A DNA stretch of 64,000 bases, taken from assembly GCA_002350845.1 (NCBI GenBank), contig DEFL01000048.1, positions 60,883-124,882 on the forward strand, written 5' to 3'. Below are positions 1 to 7,521 of this stretch, piece by piece (the first letter of the stretch is position 1; each line of letters begins with the position of its first letter). The position numbers and the translations under genes are program-made. The DNA is from Christensenella sp. UBA2853. Lineage in GTDB: Bacteria; Bacillota; Clostridia; Christensenellales; Aristaeellaceae. The notes under the pieces were generated by a model. It saw only the letters and a list, made by a program, of their open reading frames with translations, was not told the DNA's origin and did not search any database.

Positions 1-109
1 TGGACCAATAGTTGATCACGGTTTTGCCGTCTGCCATAGCAGGAACAACGCTCAGCACAGTGATTGCTGCGAGCATCAGGGCAAGAGCAAGACTCAGAGT
101 CTTTTTCAT
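1..109 (-). CDS. Extracellular solute-binding protein, N-terminal fragment (runs off window)
   Basis: Only the first 36 codons are in the window. They encode a Sec signal peptide: a basic MKK start, a hydrophobic Leu/Ala core and an AMA-type signal peptidase I site. The next residues, DGKTVINYWS, resemble the start of family 1 (sugar-type) ABC solute-binding proteins. There is no lipobox Cys, so the mature protein should not be lipid-anchored. A strong GAGGAGG ribosome-binding site precedes the ATG. The gene has its own promoter with an operator-like palindrome between promoter and start, so it is probably induced by its sugar. The family call rests on very little mature sequence and is tentative; the signal peptide is clear. 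Confidence 0.6.
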   Translation of the reverse strand, partial: MKKTLSLALALMLAAITVLSVVPAMADGKTVINYWS

Positions 110-141
110 ACGGGTTCCTCCTCAAACTCTTAAAATTTCAT

Positions 142-159
142 TGTCTACGATCGTAGACA
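142..159. promoter_or_regulatory. 18-bp perfect palindrome, probable operator
   Basis: TGTCTACGATCGTAGACA reads identically on both strands. It lies 6 bp downstream of the -10 of the minus-strand promoter at 166-194, that is, over the expected transcription start, where a repressor would block initiation. The family of the regulator cannot be told from the site. Confidence 0.65.
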
Positions 160-165
160 TTCGGG

Positions 166-194
166 AGTGTAGCATAAAATAATATGAAATGCAA
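166..194 (-). promoter_or_regulatory. Sigma-A promoter of the solute-binding protein gene
   Basis: On the minus strand TTGCAT and TACACT are separated by exactly 17 bp, about 57 bp upstream of the start codon at 109. Confidence 0.7.
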
Positions 195-509
195 CCATTT
201 TTGATATGGACTCGTGATATATTTCCAATATATATCCATTAACAGATCCTCAATATGATCAACATTTGCTCATGCCGCTCGCTGCTTTGCTTTTTCCATT
301 CAGTGGCTGCAGAACCATGCTTTCTCTTTTTATCCATCCGGTTGAACGTACTTCATGAGTATGTTATCATATCCATATACGTGTTCAGTTTCTTTGCGGA
401 CATTCCGAATCCAGTGTTTCCCGTCATACTCCCGTTTTCGCCACTGAACTGTCCCACGAGCGATTCAATGGTCCCATACCTATAAATCCTATGAGAGGAT
501 GCGATCCTG
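195..509. other. Intergenic region between divergent genes
   Basis: This 315-bp region is AT-rich near the minus-strand promoter. No convincing gene is seen; the short open frames here have no ribosome-binding site and no family resemblance. A promoter for the glycosyltransferase must lie here, but only a weak TATAAA at 481-486 without a good -35 is visible. Confidence 0.5.
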
Positions 510-1535
510 ATGTCAAAGCAAAAACTGCTGAGTATCGCCATACCCAGCTATAATTCTGAAGCCTACATGGCCCATGCCATCGAGTCCCTGCTGCCGGGCG
601 GAGATGAGGTGGAAATCCTGATTGTCAATGACGGTTCCAAAGACCGGACCGCTGAAATCGCCGACAGCTATCAGGCAAAATATCCCGGCATCTGCAGAGC
701 CATCCACCAGGAAAACGGCGGCCATGGTGCCGCGGTCATGGCCGGTCTGCAGAATGCAACCGGCATCTACTTCAAGGTGGTTGACTCCGACGACTGGCTC
801 GATGAAACCGCGTATCCGCATGTTCTGGATGTCCTCAGAACCCTCACCGCACCGGAAAAGCAGATCGACCTGGTCATCTCCAACTTCATCTATGACAAAG
901 TCGATGCCGTGCACAAGCATGTCATGAGCTACAATCATGCGCTCCCCGAAAACCGGCCCTTCTCCTGGGAGGAAACCCGGCATTTCCGCATCGGACAGTA
1001 CCTGCTCATGCATTCCTGCATTTACAGAACGGAACTCCTGCGCACCTGCGGACTGGAACTGCCCAGACATACCTTCTATGTGGACGAGTTGTATGTCTAT
1101 GTTCCCCTCAGAAGCGTCAAAACCATGTACTACATCAATGAAAACCTCTATCACTACTTCATCGGACGTGAGGATCAGTCGGTTCAGGAGTCCATCATGA
1201 TCAAGCGCATTGATCAGGCCCTGAAAGTCAACAAGCTCATGATGACCTCCGTCGATCTCGAAAAGATCGAGAATGTGCATCAGCGCAAATACATGCGCAA
1301 TTATCTGGAGATCGTCACGGTTGCCTCCTCTGCCCTCCTCACCAAGAGCGGAACCGAGGAGAACATTGCCAAGCGCAAGGAGCTCTGGAGCTATCTTCAG
1401 AAGGAAAACCCCTATGCCTACGGTCTCCTGCGCCATCGCATTTTCGGTGTCCTCATTCACATTCCCGGTGCCTTCGGCAACCTGGTGATTCGGATCGGTT
1501 ACTGGATCAGTCAGAAAATCTTTGGTTTCAACTGA
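510..1535 (+). CDS. Family 2 glycosyltransferase
   Basis: This 341-residue protein transfers a sugar from a nucleotide-sugar donor to a glycan or lipid acceptor. The GT-A fold is recognisable: an N-terminal strand LSIAIPSYNSE (residues 7-17), LIVNDGSKD (about 37-45) for nucleotide binding, and the DxD-like VDSDDWLD (91-98) for metal and donor. There is no clear transmembrane segment, but the C-terminal 35 residues are hydrophobic and amphipathic and may hold it at the membrane. GAGAGGA lies 10 nt before the ATG. It is convergent with glf, sharing a bidirectional terminator, so a role in a surface polysaccharide is likely but the acceptor is unknown. Confidence 0.85.
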   Translation: MSKQKLLSIAIPSYNSEAYMAHAIESLLPGGDEVEILIVNDGSKDRTAEIADSYQAKYPGICRAIHQENGGHGAAVMAGLQNATGIYFKVVDSDDWLDETAYPHVLDVLRTLTAPEKQIDLVISNFIYDKVDAVHKHVMSYNHALPENRPFSWEETRHFRIGQYLLMHSCIYRTELLRTCGLELPRHTFYVDELYVYVPLRSVKTMYYINENLYHYFIGREDQSVQESIMIKRIDQALKVNKLMMTSVDLEKIENVHQRKYMRNYLEIVTVASSALLTKSGTEENIAKRKELWSYLQKENPYAYGLLRHRIFGVLIHIPGAFGNLVIRIGYWISQKIFGFN

Positions 1536-1548
1536 TCTTCCGGCCATA

Positions 1549-1580
1549 GGAAAACGCTCCCGTTTCCGGGAGCGTTTTCC
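1549..1580. terminator. Bidirectional intrinsic terminator
   Basis: A perfect 14-bp stem (GGAAAACGCTCCCG and its complement) surrounds a TTTC loop. The A and T runs lie in the stem, so it can stop both the glycosyltransferase and the convergent glf transcripts. Confidence 0.85.
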
Positions 1581-1594
1581 AGTAGCTGTTCTTT

Positions 1595-2710
1595 TCAGTT
1601 GAATTCCTGACGTGCACGGGCAAGCGCTGCTTCAATCACGCGGTCCATATCATAATATTTGTATTCGCCCAGGCGCCCGCCGAAAATGACTTTGTCCTGC
1701 GCAAGCGTCATCTGCCGGTAGGCTTCATAGACTGCGCCGTTCTTCTCATCATTGACCGGATAGTACGGTTCATCCCCGGGCTTCCATTCAGAGGAATACT
1801 CACGGCTTATGACAGTCTTGGGAAGATCATTCCCCTGTGCATCCTTTCCGAATTCAAACCACTTGTGTTCAATGATTCTTGTCCACGGCGTCTCACGATC
1901 GGTATAGTTGACCGCCGCATTGCCCTGGAAGTTCGGCATGTCCAGCACTTCTGTTTCAAAGCGCACGGACCGGTACTCCAGGGTGCCTGCACAGTAATTG
2001 TAGAATGCATCAATCGGGCCTGTGTAGACAACCTTTTCCGCCATGGCGTCCCAGGCTTCACGGTCTTTGAGATAATCCACACCCAGACGGACCTCAATCC
2101 CGTCCAGCATGTGTTCCACCATGCGTGTATATCCGCCGACCGGAATGCCCTGGAAGAGTGCATTGAAATAGTTGTTGTCAAACGTCAGGCGCACCGGAAG
2201 CCGCTTGATGATAAACGCAGGCAGCTCGCTGCAGGGTCTTCCCCACTGCTTTTCCGTATACCCCTTGATCAGTTTCTCATAAATATCGGTGCCCACAAGG
2301 CTGATCGCCTGTTCCTCGAGGTTCTTGGGTTCAGTGATACCCGCAGCTTTCTTCTGTTCCTCAATCTTGGCCGCAGCCTCCTGGGGCGTGACAACATTCC
2401 ACATGCGGTTAAAGGTGTACATATTGAAAGGCAGGGAATACAGTTCCCCGTGATAATTGGCCACCGGGGAATTCGTGAACCGGTTGAAGGTGGCAAACTG
2501 ATTGACATACGACCAGACTTCCTGATTGTTGGTATGGAAAATATGCGCACCGTAGCGGTGAACCTGAATGCCCTCAATTTCTTCCGTATAGACATTGCCG
2601 CCGACATGGTCCCTGCGGTCAATCACCAGAACCTTCTTGCCTGCCCGTTTGGCTTCCTGTGCAAACACTGCTCCGTACAAACCGGCACCGACAATCAGAT
2701 AATCAAACAT
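1595..2710 (-). CDS. glf: UDP-galactopyranose mutase
   Basis: This 371-residue flavoenzyme interconverts UDP-galactopyranose and UDP-galactofuranose, the donor for galactofuranose in surface glycans. The FAD-binding Rossmann start is clear (DYLIVGAGLYGAVFA with GxGxxG at residues 8-13, then an acidic strand end VLVIDRRDHVGGN). Further hallmarks are IQVHRYGAHIFHTNN, YTEKQWGRP and a C-terminal GRLGEYKYYDMD motif. Length is typical of the family. The start is fixed by GGGAGG about 8 nt upstream. Its promoter lies at 2815-2843. Presence next to a family 2 glycosyltransferase suggests that the cell makes a galactofuranose-containing polymer. Confidence 0.95.
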   Translation of the reverse strand: MFDYLIVGAGLYGAVFAQEAKRAGKKVLVIDRRDHVGGNVYTEEIEGIQVHRYGAHIFHTNNQEVWSYVNQFATFNRFTNSPVANYHGELYSLPFNMYTFNRMWNVVTPQEAAAKIEEQKKAAGITEPKNLEEQAISLVGTDIYEKLIKGYTEKQWGRPCSELPAFIIKRLPVRLTFDNNYFNALFQGIPVGGYTRMVEHMLDGIEVRLGVDYLKDREAWDAMAEKVVYTGPIDAFYNYCAGTLEYRSVRFETEVLDMPNFQGNAAVNYTDRETPWTRIIEHKWFEFGKDAQGNDLPKTVISREYSSEWKPGDEPYYPVNDEKNGAVYEAYRQMTLAQDKVIFGGRLGEYKYYDMDRVIEAALARARQEFN

Positions 2711-2814
2711 TCCGTTACCTCCCTGAATTCTGTATCATGAATCGATTGTTCACAGACTTCGGCCGCATCCCTGAAAGCAGGCTGCGGACCGGATCATCAC
2801 GTCCAATATGCATG

Positions 2815-2843
2815 ATTCTACAACATCATTCAGCCTTATGCAA
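2815..2843 (-). promoter_or_regulatory. Sigma-A promoter of glf
   Basis: Minus strand TTGCAT, 17-bp spacer, TAGAAT; about 105 bp upstream of the glf start codon. Confidence 0.6.
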
Positions 2844-2894
2844 ATCGGTCCCCGCGTCCGGATGACATCTTTTGCCTGCTGATGCGGTTTTCGC

Positions 2895-2923
2895 TTGACA
2901 ACTGTGCTACGCATTTGTAAAGT
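2895..2923 (+). promoter_or_regulatory. Sigma-A promoter of the CDF exporter gene
   Basis: TTGACA, 17-bp spacer, TAAAGT, 55 bp upstream of the start codon. Confidence 0.7.
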
Positions 2924-2978
2924 ATCGGTTTGATCCCCTGTTTTTTCCTGCTTCATCATATTTTTTGAGGTGATCAAT

Positions 2979-4106
2979 ATGGGTTATATCCCTGTTGAAA
3001 ATCAGGATTCCCGTGAGACGACCATTGTCCGAACAAGCATTATCGGCATTCTGGTCAATGTGCTTCTTGCTGCATTCAAGGCAGCCATCGGTCTGATCAC
3101 ACATTCCATCGCTGTCACGCTGGATGCTGTCAACAATCTGTCCGATGCCCTTTCGAGCGTCATTACCATCGTGGGCACCAAGCTGGCCGGAAAGCTGCCG
3201 GACAAAAAGCATCCGCTGGGGTATGGGCGCATTGAATATCTCTCCGCCATGATTGTGTCCGCACTCGTCCTGTATGCCGGCATCACATCCCTGGTGGAAT
3301 CCATCAAGAGCATCATTTCCCCTGAGAAGCCGGACTATTCCGTTGTCTCCCTCATCATTGTGGGCTCCGCCGTCGTCGCCAAGCTTCTCCTTGGCACTTA
3401 TGTCAAGCGCACCGGGAAGCGCGTGAACAGCGCGTCTCTGGAAGCCTCCGGCTCCGACGCCATGTTTGATTCCATCATTTCCGCCTCGGTTCTCCTCTGC
3501 GCACTCATCTATATTGCTTTCGGCCTGTCTCTGGAAGCCTATGCCGGTGTGATCATCTCCATTGTGATCATCCGTTCCGGTGTGGAAATGCTGCGCGATA
3601 CCCTCGATGATATTCTCGGCAAGCGCTATGATCCGGAAGAGCTTCAGGCCATCAAGAATACGATCGCTGAGGATCCCGACGTGTGCGGTGTGTATGACCT
3701 GATTCTGCATGCCTATGGTCCTGACCGCAATGTGGGCTCCGTTCACGTGGAAGTCCGGGATGAAATGACCGCCACAGAGATCGACATGATGGAACGCAGA
3801 ATTTCCAAAAATGTCTATGAAAAGCATAAGCTCCCGCTGACCAGCATCAGCATCTACGCGATGAACACCTCGACCGAAGAGACCAAAGCGATCCGCGCCA
3901 AAGTCAACGAGATCGTCATGGGCTTTGAAGGTGTCCTTCAGACACACGGCTTCCGTGCAGATCCGGAAGAGCGCACCATCACCATGGATATCATCCTTGA
4001 TTTTGATGTGAAAGAGCGCAAAGCTGTGTTTGAAAACATCCGCGCAGCACTCCAGAAGGCATTCCCTGATTACACCCTCCAGCTGACATTGGATATCGAT
4101 TTCTGA
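2979..4106 (+). CDS. Cation diffusion facilitator (CDF) metal exporter, probably Mn2+-type
   Basis: This 375-residue membrane antiporter exports a divalent metal in exchange for protons. Six hydrophobic segments fill residues 20-210, followed by a cytoplasmic domain and about 90 further residues, longer than the minimal family. Signature sequences are HSIAVTLDAVNNLSDALSS and KKHPLGYGRIEYLSA. The metal site in helix 2 reads N-x-x-x-D (NNLSD) and in helix 5 D-x-x-x-D (DAMFD), where zinc exporters use H-x-x-x-D. N/D-type sites are known from Mn exporters such as Bacillus MneP, so Mn2+ is the favoured substrate by inference. The ATG at 2979 is preferred over the in-frame GTG at 2970 because GAGGTGAT lies 5 nt before it. 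Confidence 0.85.
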   Translation: MGYIPVENQDSRETTIVRTSIIGILVNVLLAAFKAAIGLITHSIAVTLDAVNNLSDALSSVITIVGTKLAGKLPDKKHPLGYGRIEYLSAMIVSALVLYAGITSLVESIKSIISPEKPDYSVVSLIIVGSAVVAKLLLGTYVKRTGKRVNSASLEASGSDAMFDSIISASVLLCALIYIAFGLSLEAYAGVIISIVIIRSGVEMLRDTLDDILGKRYDPEELQAIKNTIAEDPDVCGVYDLILHAYGPDRNVGSVHVEVRDEMTATEIDMMERRISKNVYEKHKLPLTSISIYAMNTSTEETKAIRAKVNEIVMGFEGVLQTHGFRADPEERTITMDIILDFDVKERKAVFENIRAALQKAFPDYTLQLTLDIDF

Positions 4107-4112
4107 CTCATG

Positions 4113-4156
4113 ACTGCGGACCCGGGCATTCATGCCCTTCGGTTCCGCAGTTTTTT
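4113..4156 (+). terminator. Intrinsic terminator
   Basis: ACTGCGGA...TCCGCAGT with an inner CGGGCAT/ATGCCC stem, followed by TTTTTT. It ends the CDF exporter transcript. Confidence 0.8.
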
Positions 4157-4309
4157 GCTGTCTGTGTTCTGTCCGTTCATCCTTTGCGTTCATGCCGTTC
4201 TGCTGGCGCACAGATGCAGTGGTCACAGAGAATTTACAATTATTCACAATATATTGACAATTTTCCGTCAAACATGGAAAGAATGGTTGATGTAGAGCTA
4301 CTTGATCTA

Positions 4310-4337
4310 TTGTATCCAACACGCTTTTGGGTATAAT
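4310..4337 (+). promoter_or_regulatory. Probable sigma-A promoter of the BMP-domain gene
   Basis: TATAAT at 4332-4337 with TTGTAT 16 bp upstream. The whole interval 4157-4409 holds only this promoter, the adjacent palindrome and the leader. Confidence 0.55.
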
Positions 4338-4342
4338 GGCGC

Positions 4343-4360
4343 TGTACGGATTTCCGTACA
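4343..4360. promoter_or_regulatory. 18-bp inverted repeat, probable operator
   Basis: TGTACGGA-TT-TCCGTACA, perfect 8-bp arms, starts 5 bp downstream of the -10. Position and TGT...ACA ends match the palindrome at 142-159, although the core differs. Confidence 0.6.
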
Positions 4361-4393
4361 TTCTACCTATCTCACTACCTGTTTCAGGAGGCA

Positions 4394-4429
4394 ATGCGAT
4401 ATTATTACCATGAAAACAGAAGCCATTGA
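4394..4429 (+). CDS. Possible 11-codon leader peptide overlapping the next gene
   Basis: An ATG only 2 nt after the AGGAGG at 4386-4391 opens a frame, MRYYYHENRSH, that stops at 4427-4429, inside the downstream coding region and in another frame. The AGGAGG is 18 nt from the main ATG at 4410, too far for standard initiation, so the short frame could be what the site serves, or could couple translation. It may equally be chance. No homology can be claimed for so short a peptide. Confidence 0.25.
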   Translation: MRYYYHENRSH

Positions 4430-6389
4430 GCAATACCGCGCTGCTCTGCGCAGCGGCCAGAGATATTATCAGAATGCTGTCGGACACGGAAAGTATCCCT
4501 ATCCGCAGGTTCTTGAGAATGTCTGCCCTGAATATATGTCTGCCGCCCGACAGGAACTGGGCATTCTTGAAATCCCCATGGATTCCATCGTCGGCACACT
4601 GGCAGACGGAAGAAAGGCAGCCTTTGCCGGCAATTTTATGCCGCTTCTTCCGGACAATACTGAATTTTCCGCCAAATGGATCGCCCTGTGCAATGCCCAT
4701 CTGGGCACCACCGGCATTACGGATCCGATTTCCTGTTTTGAATACCTCGGACGCTTTTATGTCCAGGAAGGACATAAGCGCGTCTCCGTGCTTCACTCCT
4801 ACGGCGCGCCGACCATTACCGGCAAAGTCACAAGAATCATCCCGACCTGGTCGGAAAATCCCGCTGTGGTCGCCTATTATGAATTTCTTGAATTCTATAA
4901 GCGCAGCGGCGTATACGTCCTCCAGTTCACGCATCCCGGATGCATCGCGAAGATTGAAAAGCTCATGGGCTTTGAGAAGGGCCACGTATGGACCGATGAG
5001 GAAAAATCCGAATTCATGTCCATGTTCTGGGTGATGCGCGAAGCCTGCACCAAAGAGATGCTCTCCCATGTGCAGGATCAGTCCCTGAGCGAAGTCGTTC
5101 TTTCTGCCATGGAACTGTATCCCTACGATCAGCTCGCCAAACTGGGCATCTCCGACATGCGCAAGCGTCTGGCTCCCCTGATTCCCGACCTGCAGTTCGT
5201 ATCCGATGAGGAGCCTTCCGAACCCACCGTGTCCACAGAGCCTGCGATTCCGGAAAAGAATCTGGTCAGCCGCATTTTCGATGGGATTTCCCGCAGTACA
5301 CTGAATATTGCCTTTATCCATGTCAACCAGCCCGAAACCAGCGTCTGGACCAGGGGCCATGATGAAGGCCGTAAGTATCTCGAGGAAGTCCTGGGCGACC
5401 AGATCAGCGTCAAGACCTACATTGTGGGTGAAGAGTCCGCTGAGAAACTGATGGAGCGCGCTGTCACCCAGGATGGTGCTCAGCTGCTCATCGCCACAGC
5501 TCCGACCCTGCTCGGCGCTGCCCGTCAGACGGCCGCCCTGCATCCCGGTCTGAAAGTGCTTGTCTGCGCGCTGTCAGTACCCTATGTCGGTGTCAGAACC
5601 TATTACAGCCGCATTTATGAGGCCAAGTTTATCTCCGGCGCCATTGCCGGTGCCATGTGCGGAAAGCATCCGATCGGCTACATCGCCCGCTATCCTATTC
5701 TGGGTGTCCCGGCGTCGATCAATGCATTCGCTCTGGGCGTGCGCATGACCAATCCGAACGCCAAGATTCAGCTGCAGTGGTCCTGTTTGGACGGCGATCC
5801 GTACAAACAGCTTCTTCAGACAGGCGCCCGCATCATCTCCGGTCATCCCATCGCCGTCGCTTCTCCGGGAAATGTTTCCCTGAGCTGGTCCACTTCCCTG
5901 ATGCTCAATGACGGCAGAATGATGCCTCTTGCATCGGACGTCTGGAACTGGGGCCGCACCTATGAGCAGATGGTCCGCTCCGTTCTTGCCGGCGCATGGG
6001 ATACGACCGTTCCCCGCGGCACTTCCGTGAGTTACTGGTGGGGCATGTCCAGCGGCGTCATCAATATTGAACTGGCCAATACCCTCCCTGACGGTGTCCG
6101 CCAGCTGGCGAATATTCTCAAGGATGGTCTCACCCGCAACACCGTTCATCCGTTCCAGGGCACCATCACGGATCAGGAAGGCAATATCCGCGTCGACCCT
6201 GAAACCAATCTGACCCCTGAGGATCTGATGCAGATGAACTGGCTGTGCGAAAATGTGGAAGGCCGCATTCCGACGATGGATGAACTGCTGCCGATGTCCA
6301 GGGAAACCACCGAACTCCTTGCGCTCCCGCAGAAGGAAACAGCTCCTGTGGAAAAGCGCCCGGCGTTCTCCGTTTCCCTCGCCCTCTGA
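4410..6389 (+). CDS. ParB-like domain fused to a BMP-family periplasmic-binding-protein fold, no signal peptide
   Basis: This 659-residue protein has two parts. Residues about 1-280 carry a ParB/sulfiredoxin-like region (IPMDSIVGTLADGRKAAFA, then FYVQEGHKRVSVL, similar to the ParB GxxR motif). Residues about 285-600 match the BMP/PnrA binding fold known from nucleoside and basic membrane lipoproteins (LNIAFIHVNQPETSVWTRGHDEGRKYL...). There is no signal peptide or transmembrane segment, so it should be cytoplasmic, unlike true transporter receptors. I infer a ligand-sensing role. No permease or ATPase gene lies beside it. The start at 4410 follows the reading frame of the conserved N-terminus; the AGGAGG is unusually far (18 nt). 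The gene has its own promoter, operator and terminator. Confidence 0.75.
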   Translation: MKTEAIEQYRAALRSGQRYYQNAVGHGKYPYPQVLENVCPEYMSAARQELGILEIPMDSIVGTLADGRKAAFAGNFMPLLPDNTEFSAKWIALCNAHLGTTGITDPISCFEYLGRFYVQEGHKRVSVLHSYGAPTITGKVTRIIPTWSENPAVVAYYEFLEFYKRSGVYVLQFTHPGCIAKIEKLMGFEKGHVWTDEEKSEFMSMFWVMREACTKEMLSHVQDQSLSEVVLSAMELYPYDQLAKLGISDMRKRLAPLIPDLQFVSDEEPSEPTVSTEPAIPEKNLVSRIFDGISRSTLNIAFIHVNQPETSVWTRGHDEGRKYLEEVLGDQISVKTYIVGEESAEKLMERAVTQDGAQLLIATAPTLLGAARQTAALHPGLKVLVCALSVPYVGVRTYYSRIYEAKFISGAIAGAMCGKHPIGYIARYPILGVPASINAFALGVRMTNPNAKIQLQWSCLDGDPYKQLLQTGARIISGHPIAVASPGNVSLSWSTSLMLNDGRMMPLASDVWNWGRTYEQMVRSVLAGAWDTTVPRGTSVSYWWGMSSGVINIELANTLPDGVRQLANILKDGLTRNTVHPFQGTITDQEGNIRVDPETNLTPEDLMQMNWLCENVEGRIPTMDELLPMSRETTELLALPQKETAPVEKRPAFSVSLAL

Positions 6390-6408
6390 TTTCCGCAGAC
6401 TCTTGACA

Positions 6409-6436
6409 ACCCGGGCTTCCTGCCCGGGTGCTTTTC
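6409..6436 (+). terminator. Intrinsic terminator
   Basis: ACCCGGGC-TTCCT-GCCCGGGT followed by GCTTTTC, 20 bp after the BMP-domain gene. Confidence 0.8.
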
Positions 6437-6463
6437 TTTCAATTCTTTCAGACCTTTTCCCAC

Positions 6464-6492
6464 TTGATGCTTTTTCCCGCAGGGCTTATAAT
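6464..6492 (+). promoter_or_regulatory. Sigma-A promoter of the metallophosphoesterase gene
   Basis: TTGATG, 17-bp spacer, TATAAT, 50 bp upstream of the start codon. Confidence 0.7.
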
Positions 6493-6541
6493 GGGTTCAC
6501 TTCGTTCGCGCTGAAAATCAATTTCCCGGAGGTAAACGATC

Positions 6542-7144
6542 ATGAAAATTCTGCTGGTTTCTGATGTGGAATGTCCCGCACTGTGGGATCATTTTCGTCC
6601 GGACCGTGTAGAAGGTGTTGAATTGATCATTTCCTGCGGCGATCTGAAGCACGAATATCTGGAATTTCTGGTCACCATGATCAACAAGCCGCTCCTCTAT
6701 GTTCCCGGGAATCATGATGTGCGATATATTACAAATCCCCCTGAAGGCTGCGAAAGCATTGATGACTGCGTGTTTACCTATAAAGGGATCCGCATCGGCG
6801 GTCTGGGCGGATGCAAGAAGTATTCCGACAGCCCCTATCAGTACACCGAGAAGGAAATGGCCAAACGTGTCCACAAGTTCCGCAAGTGCGTCAAAAAAGC
6901 CGGCGGACTGGACATCTTTGTCACGCATGCCGCCATGACCGGCTACGGTGATGCAGAGGACCGTGCCCACCAGGGGTTTGACTGTTTTAAGGAAGTGCTG
7001 GACAAATGGCATCCACAGTACATGTGCCACGGCCATGTCCATCAGAGTTACAACTGGAACATTCCCCGCAGCGTTGAGTATAACGGCATCCCGGTTATTA
7101 ACGCTTTTGAGCGGTATATCCTTGAAATTCCAGATAAAGAGTAA
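6542..7144 (+). CDS. Calcineurin-like metallophosphoesterase
   Basis: This 200-residue cytoplasmic protein belongs to the dinuclear-metal phosphoesterase superfamily. Metal-binding motifs appear in order: SDVE (residues 7-10, in place of the usual DxH), SCGDL (about 30-34), PGNHD (about 55-59), an H in FVTHAAMTGYGD, and CHGHVH near residue 160. Substrates in the superfamily range from phosphoproteins to cyclic dinucleotides, and nothing here fixes one. The first motif lacks the usual His, so metal affinity may differ. GGAGGT precedes the ATG. It is a single-gene unit with its own promoter and terminator. Confidence 0.85.
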   Translation: MKILLVSDVECPALWDHFRPDRVEGVELIISCGDLKHEYLEFLVTMINKPLLYVPGNHDVRYITNPPEGCESIDDCVFTYKGIRIGGLGGCKKYSDSPYQYTEKEMAKRVHKFRKCVKKAGGLDIFVTHAAMTGYGDAEDRAHQGFDCFKEVLDKWHPQYMCHGHVHQSYNWNIPRSVEYNGIPVINAFERYILEIPDKE

Positions 7145-7157
7145 TGGAACCTTTCAC

Positions 7158-7185
7158 AGAGGCTGTCGCGTGCAGCCTCTTTTTC
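7158..7185 (+). terminator. Intrinsic terminator
   Basis: AGAGGCTG-TCGCGTG-CAGCCTCT followed by TTTTTC, 13 bp after the phosphoesterase stop. Confidence 0.8.
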
Positions 7186-7284
7186 CATGCAGGAAAGTAT
7201 TCGAAGAACGCTTTTCGATGCATCCACTTCTCATGAACATGCTCCTGATCCCAGCTGCCTGGTATTCGGCATGCCTGATCCGCA

Positions 7285-7313
7285 TTGACACAGGTTCATT
7301 TCGGATTTACAAT
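7285..7313 (+). promoter_or_regulatory. Consensus sigma-A promoter of the first MATE gene
   Basis: TTGACA, 17-bp spacer, TACAAT. The operator at 7316-7340 begins 2 bp after the -10. Confidence 0.8.
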
Positions 7314-7315
7314 CC

Positions 7316-7340
7316 CTAAAATGACACTGTGTCATTTTAG
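7316..7340. promoter_or_regulatory. 25-bp inverted repeat, probable repressor operator of the MATE pump
   Basis: Perfect 11-bp arms CTAAAATGACA / TGTCATTTTAG around CTG. It covers the transcription start of a near-consensus promoter, as TetR- or MarR-type operators of drug pumps often do. No regulator gene lies next to it. The remaining leader, 7341-7521, holds no gene or recognised riboswitch. Confidence 0.75.
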
Positions 7341-7521
7341 ACTGTAGAGGCACAGGAGAGGGGGTGAAATTCGCTGCATCTGCTCACGTTCCACTGCAGT
7401 CACGGCCGCTCTGCAAAACACCGAAACAGCGGAATTGAACATCCACGCAGATGACATCAATGATGGACCAGCAGCCTGCCCCGCAGGCCTTCAAAGATTA
7501 ACGCATACAGGGAGAGCCAAA

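Noticed and set aside
255..485. 76-codon plus-strand frame upstream of the glycosyltransferase
   Set aside because: No ribosome-binding site, odd composition, lies in the promoter region of divergent genes.
2907..5543. Long open frame of 878 codons on the minus strand
   Set aside because: It lies opposite the CDF and BMP-domain genes, has no family resemblance or ribosome-binding site, and arises from the codon bias of the plus-strand genes.
7364..7438. 25-codon leader ORF before the MATE gene
   Set aside because: GTG start with a GGAGAGGGGG site, but no link to regulation and nothing recognisable in the peptide.
7341..7521. Guanidine (ykkC) riboswitch in the MATE leader
   Set aside because: No conserved core motifs; the operator at 7316-7340 explains regulation better.
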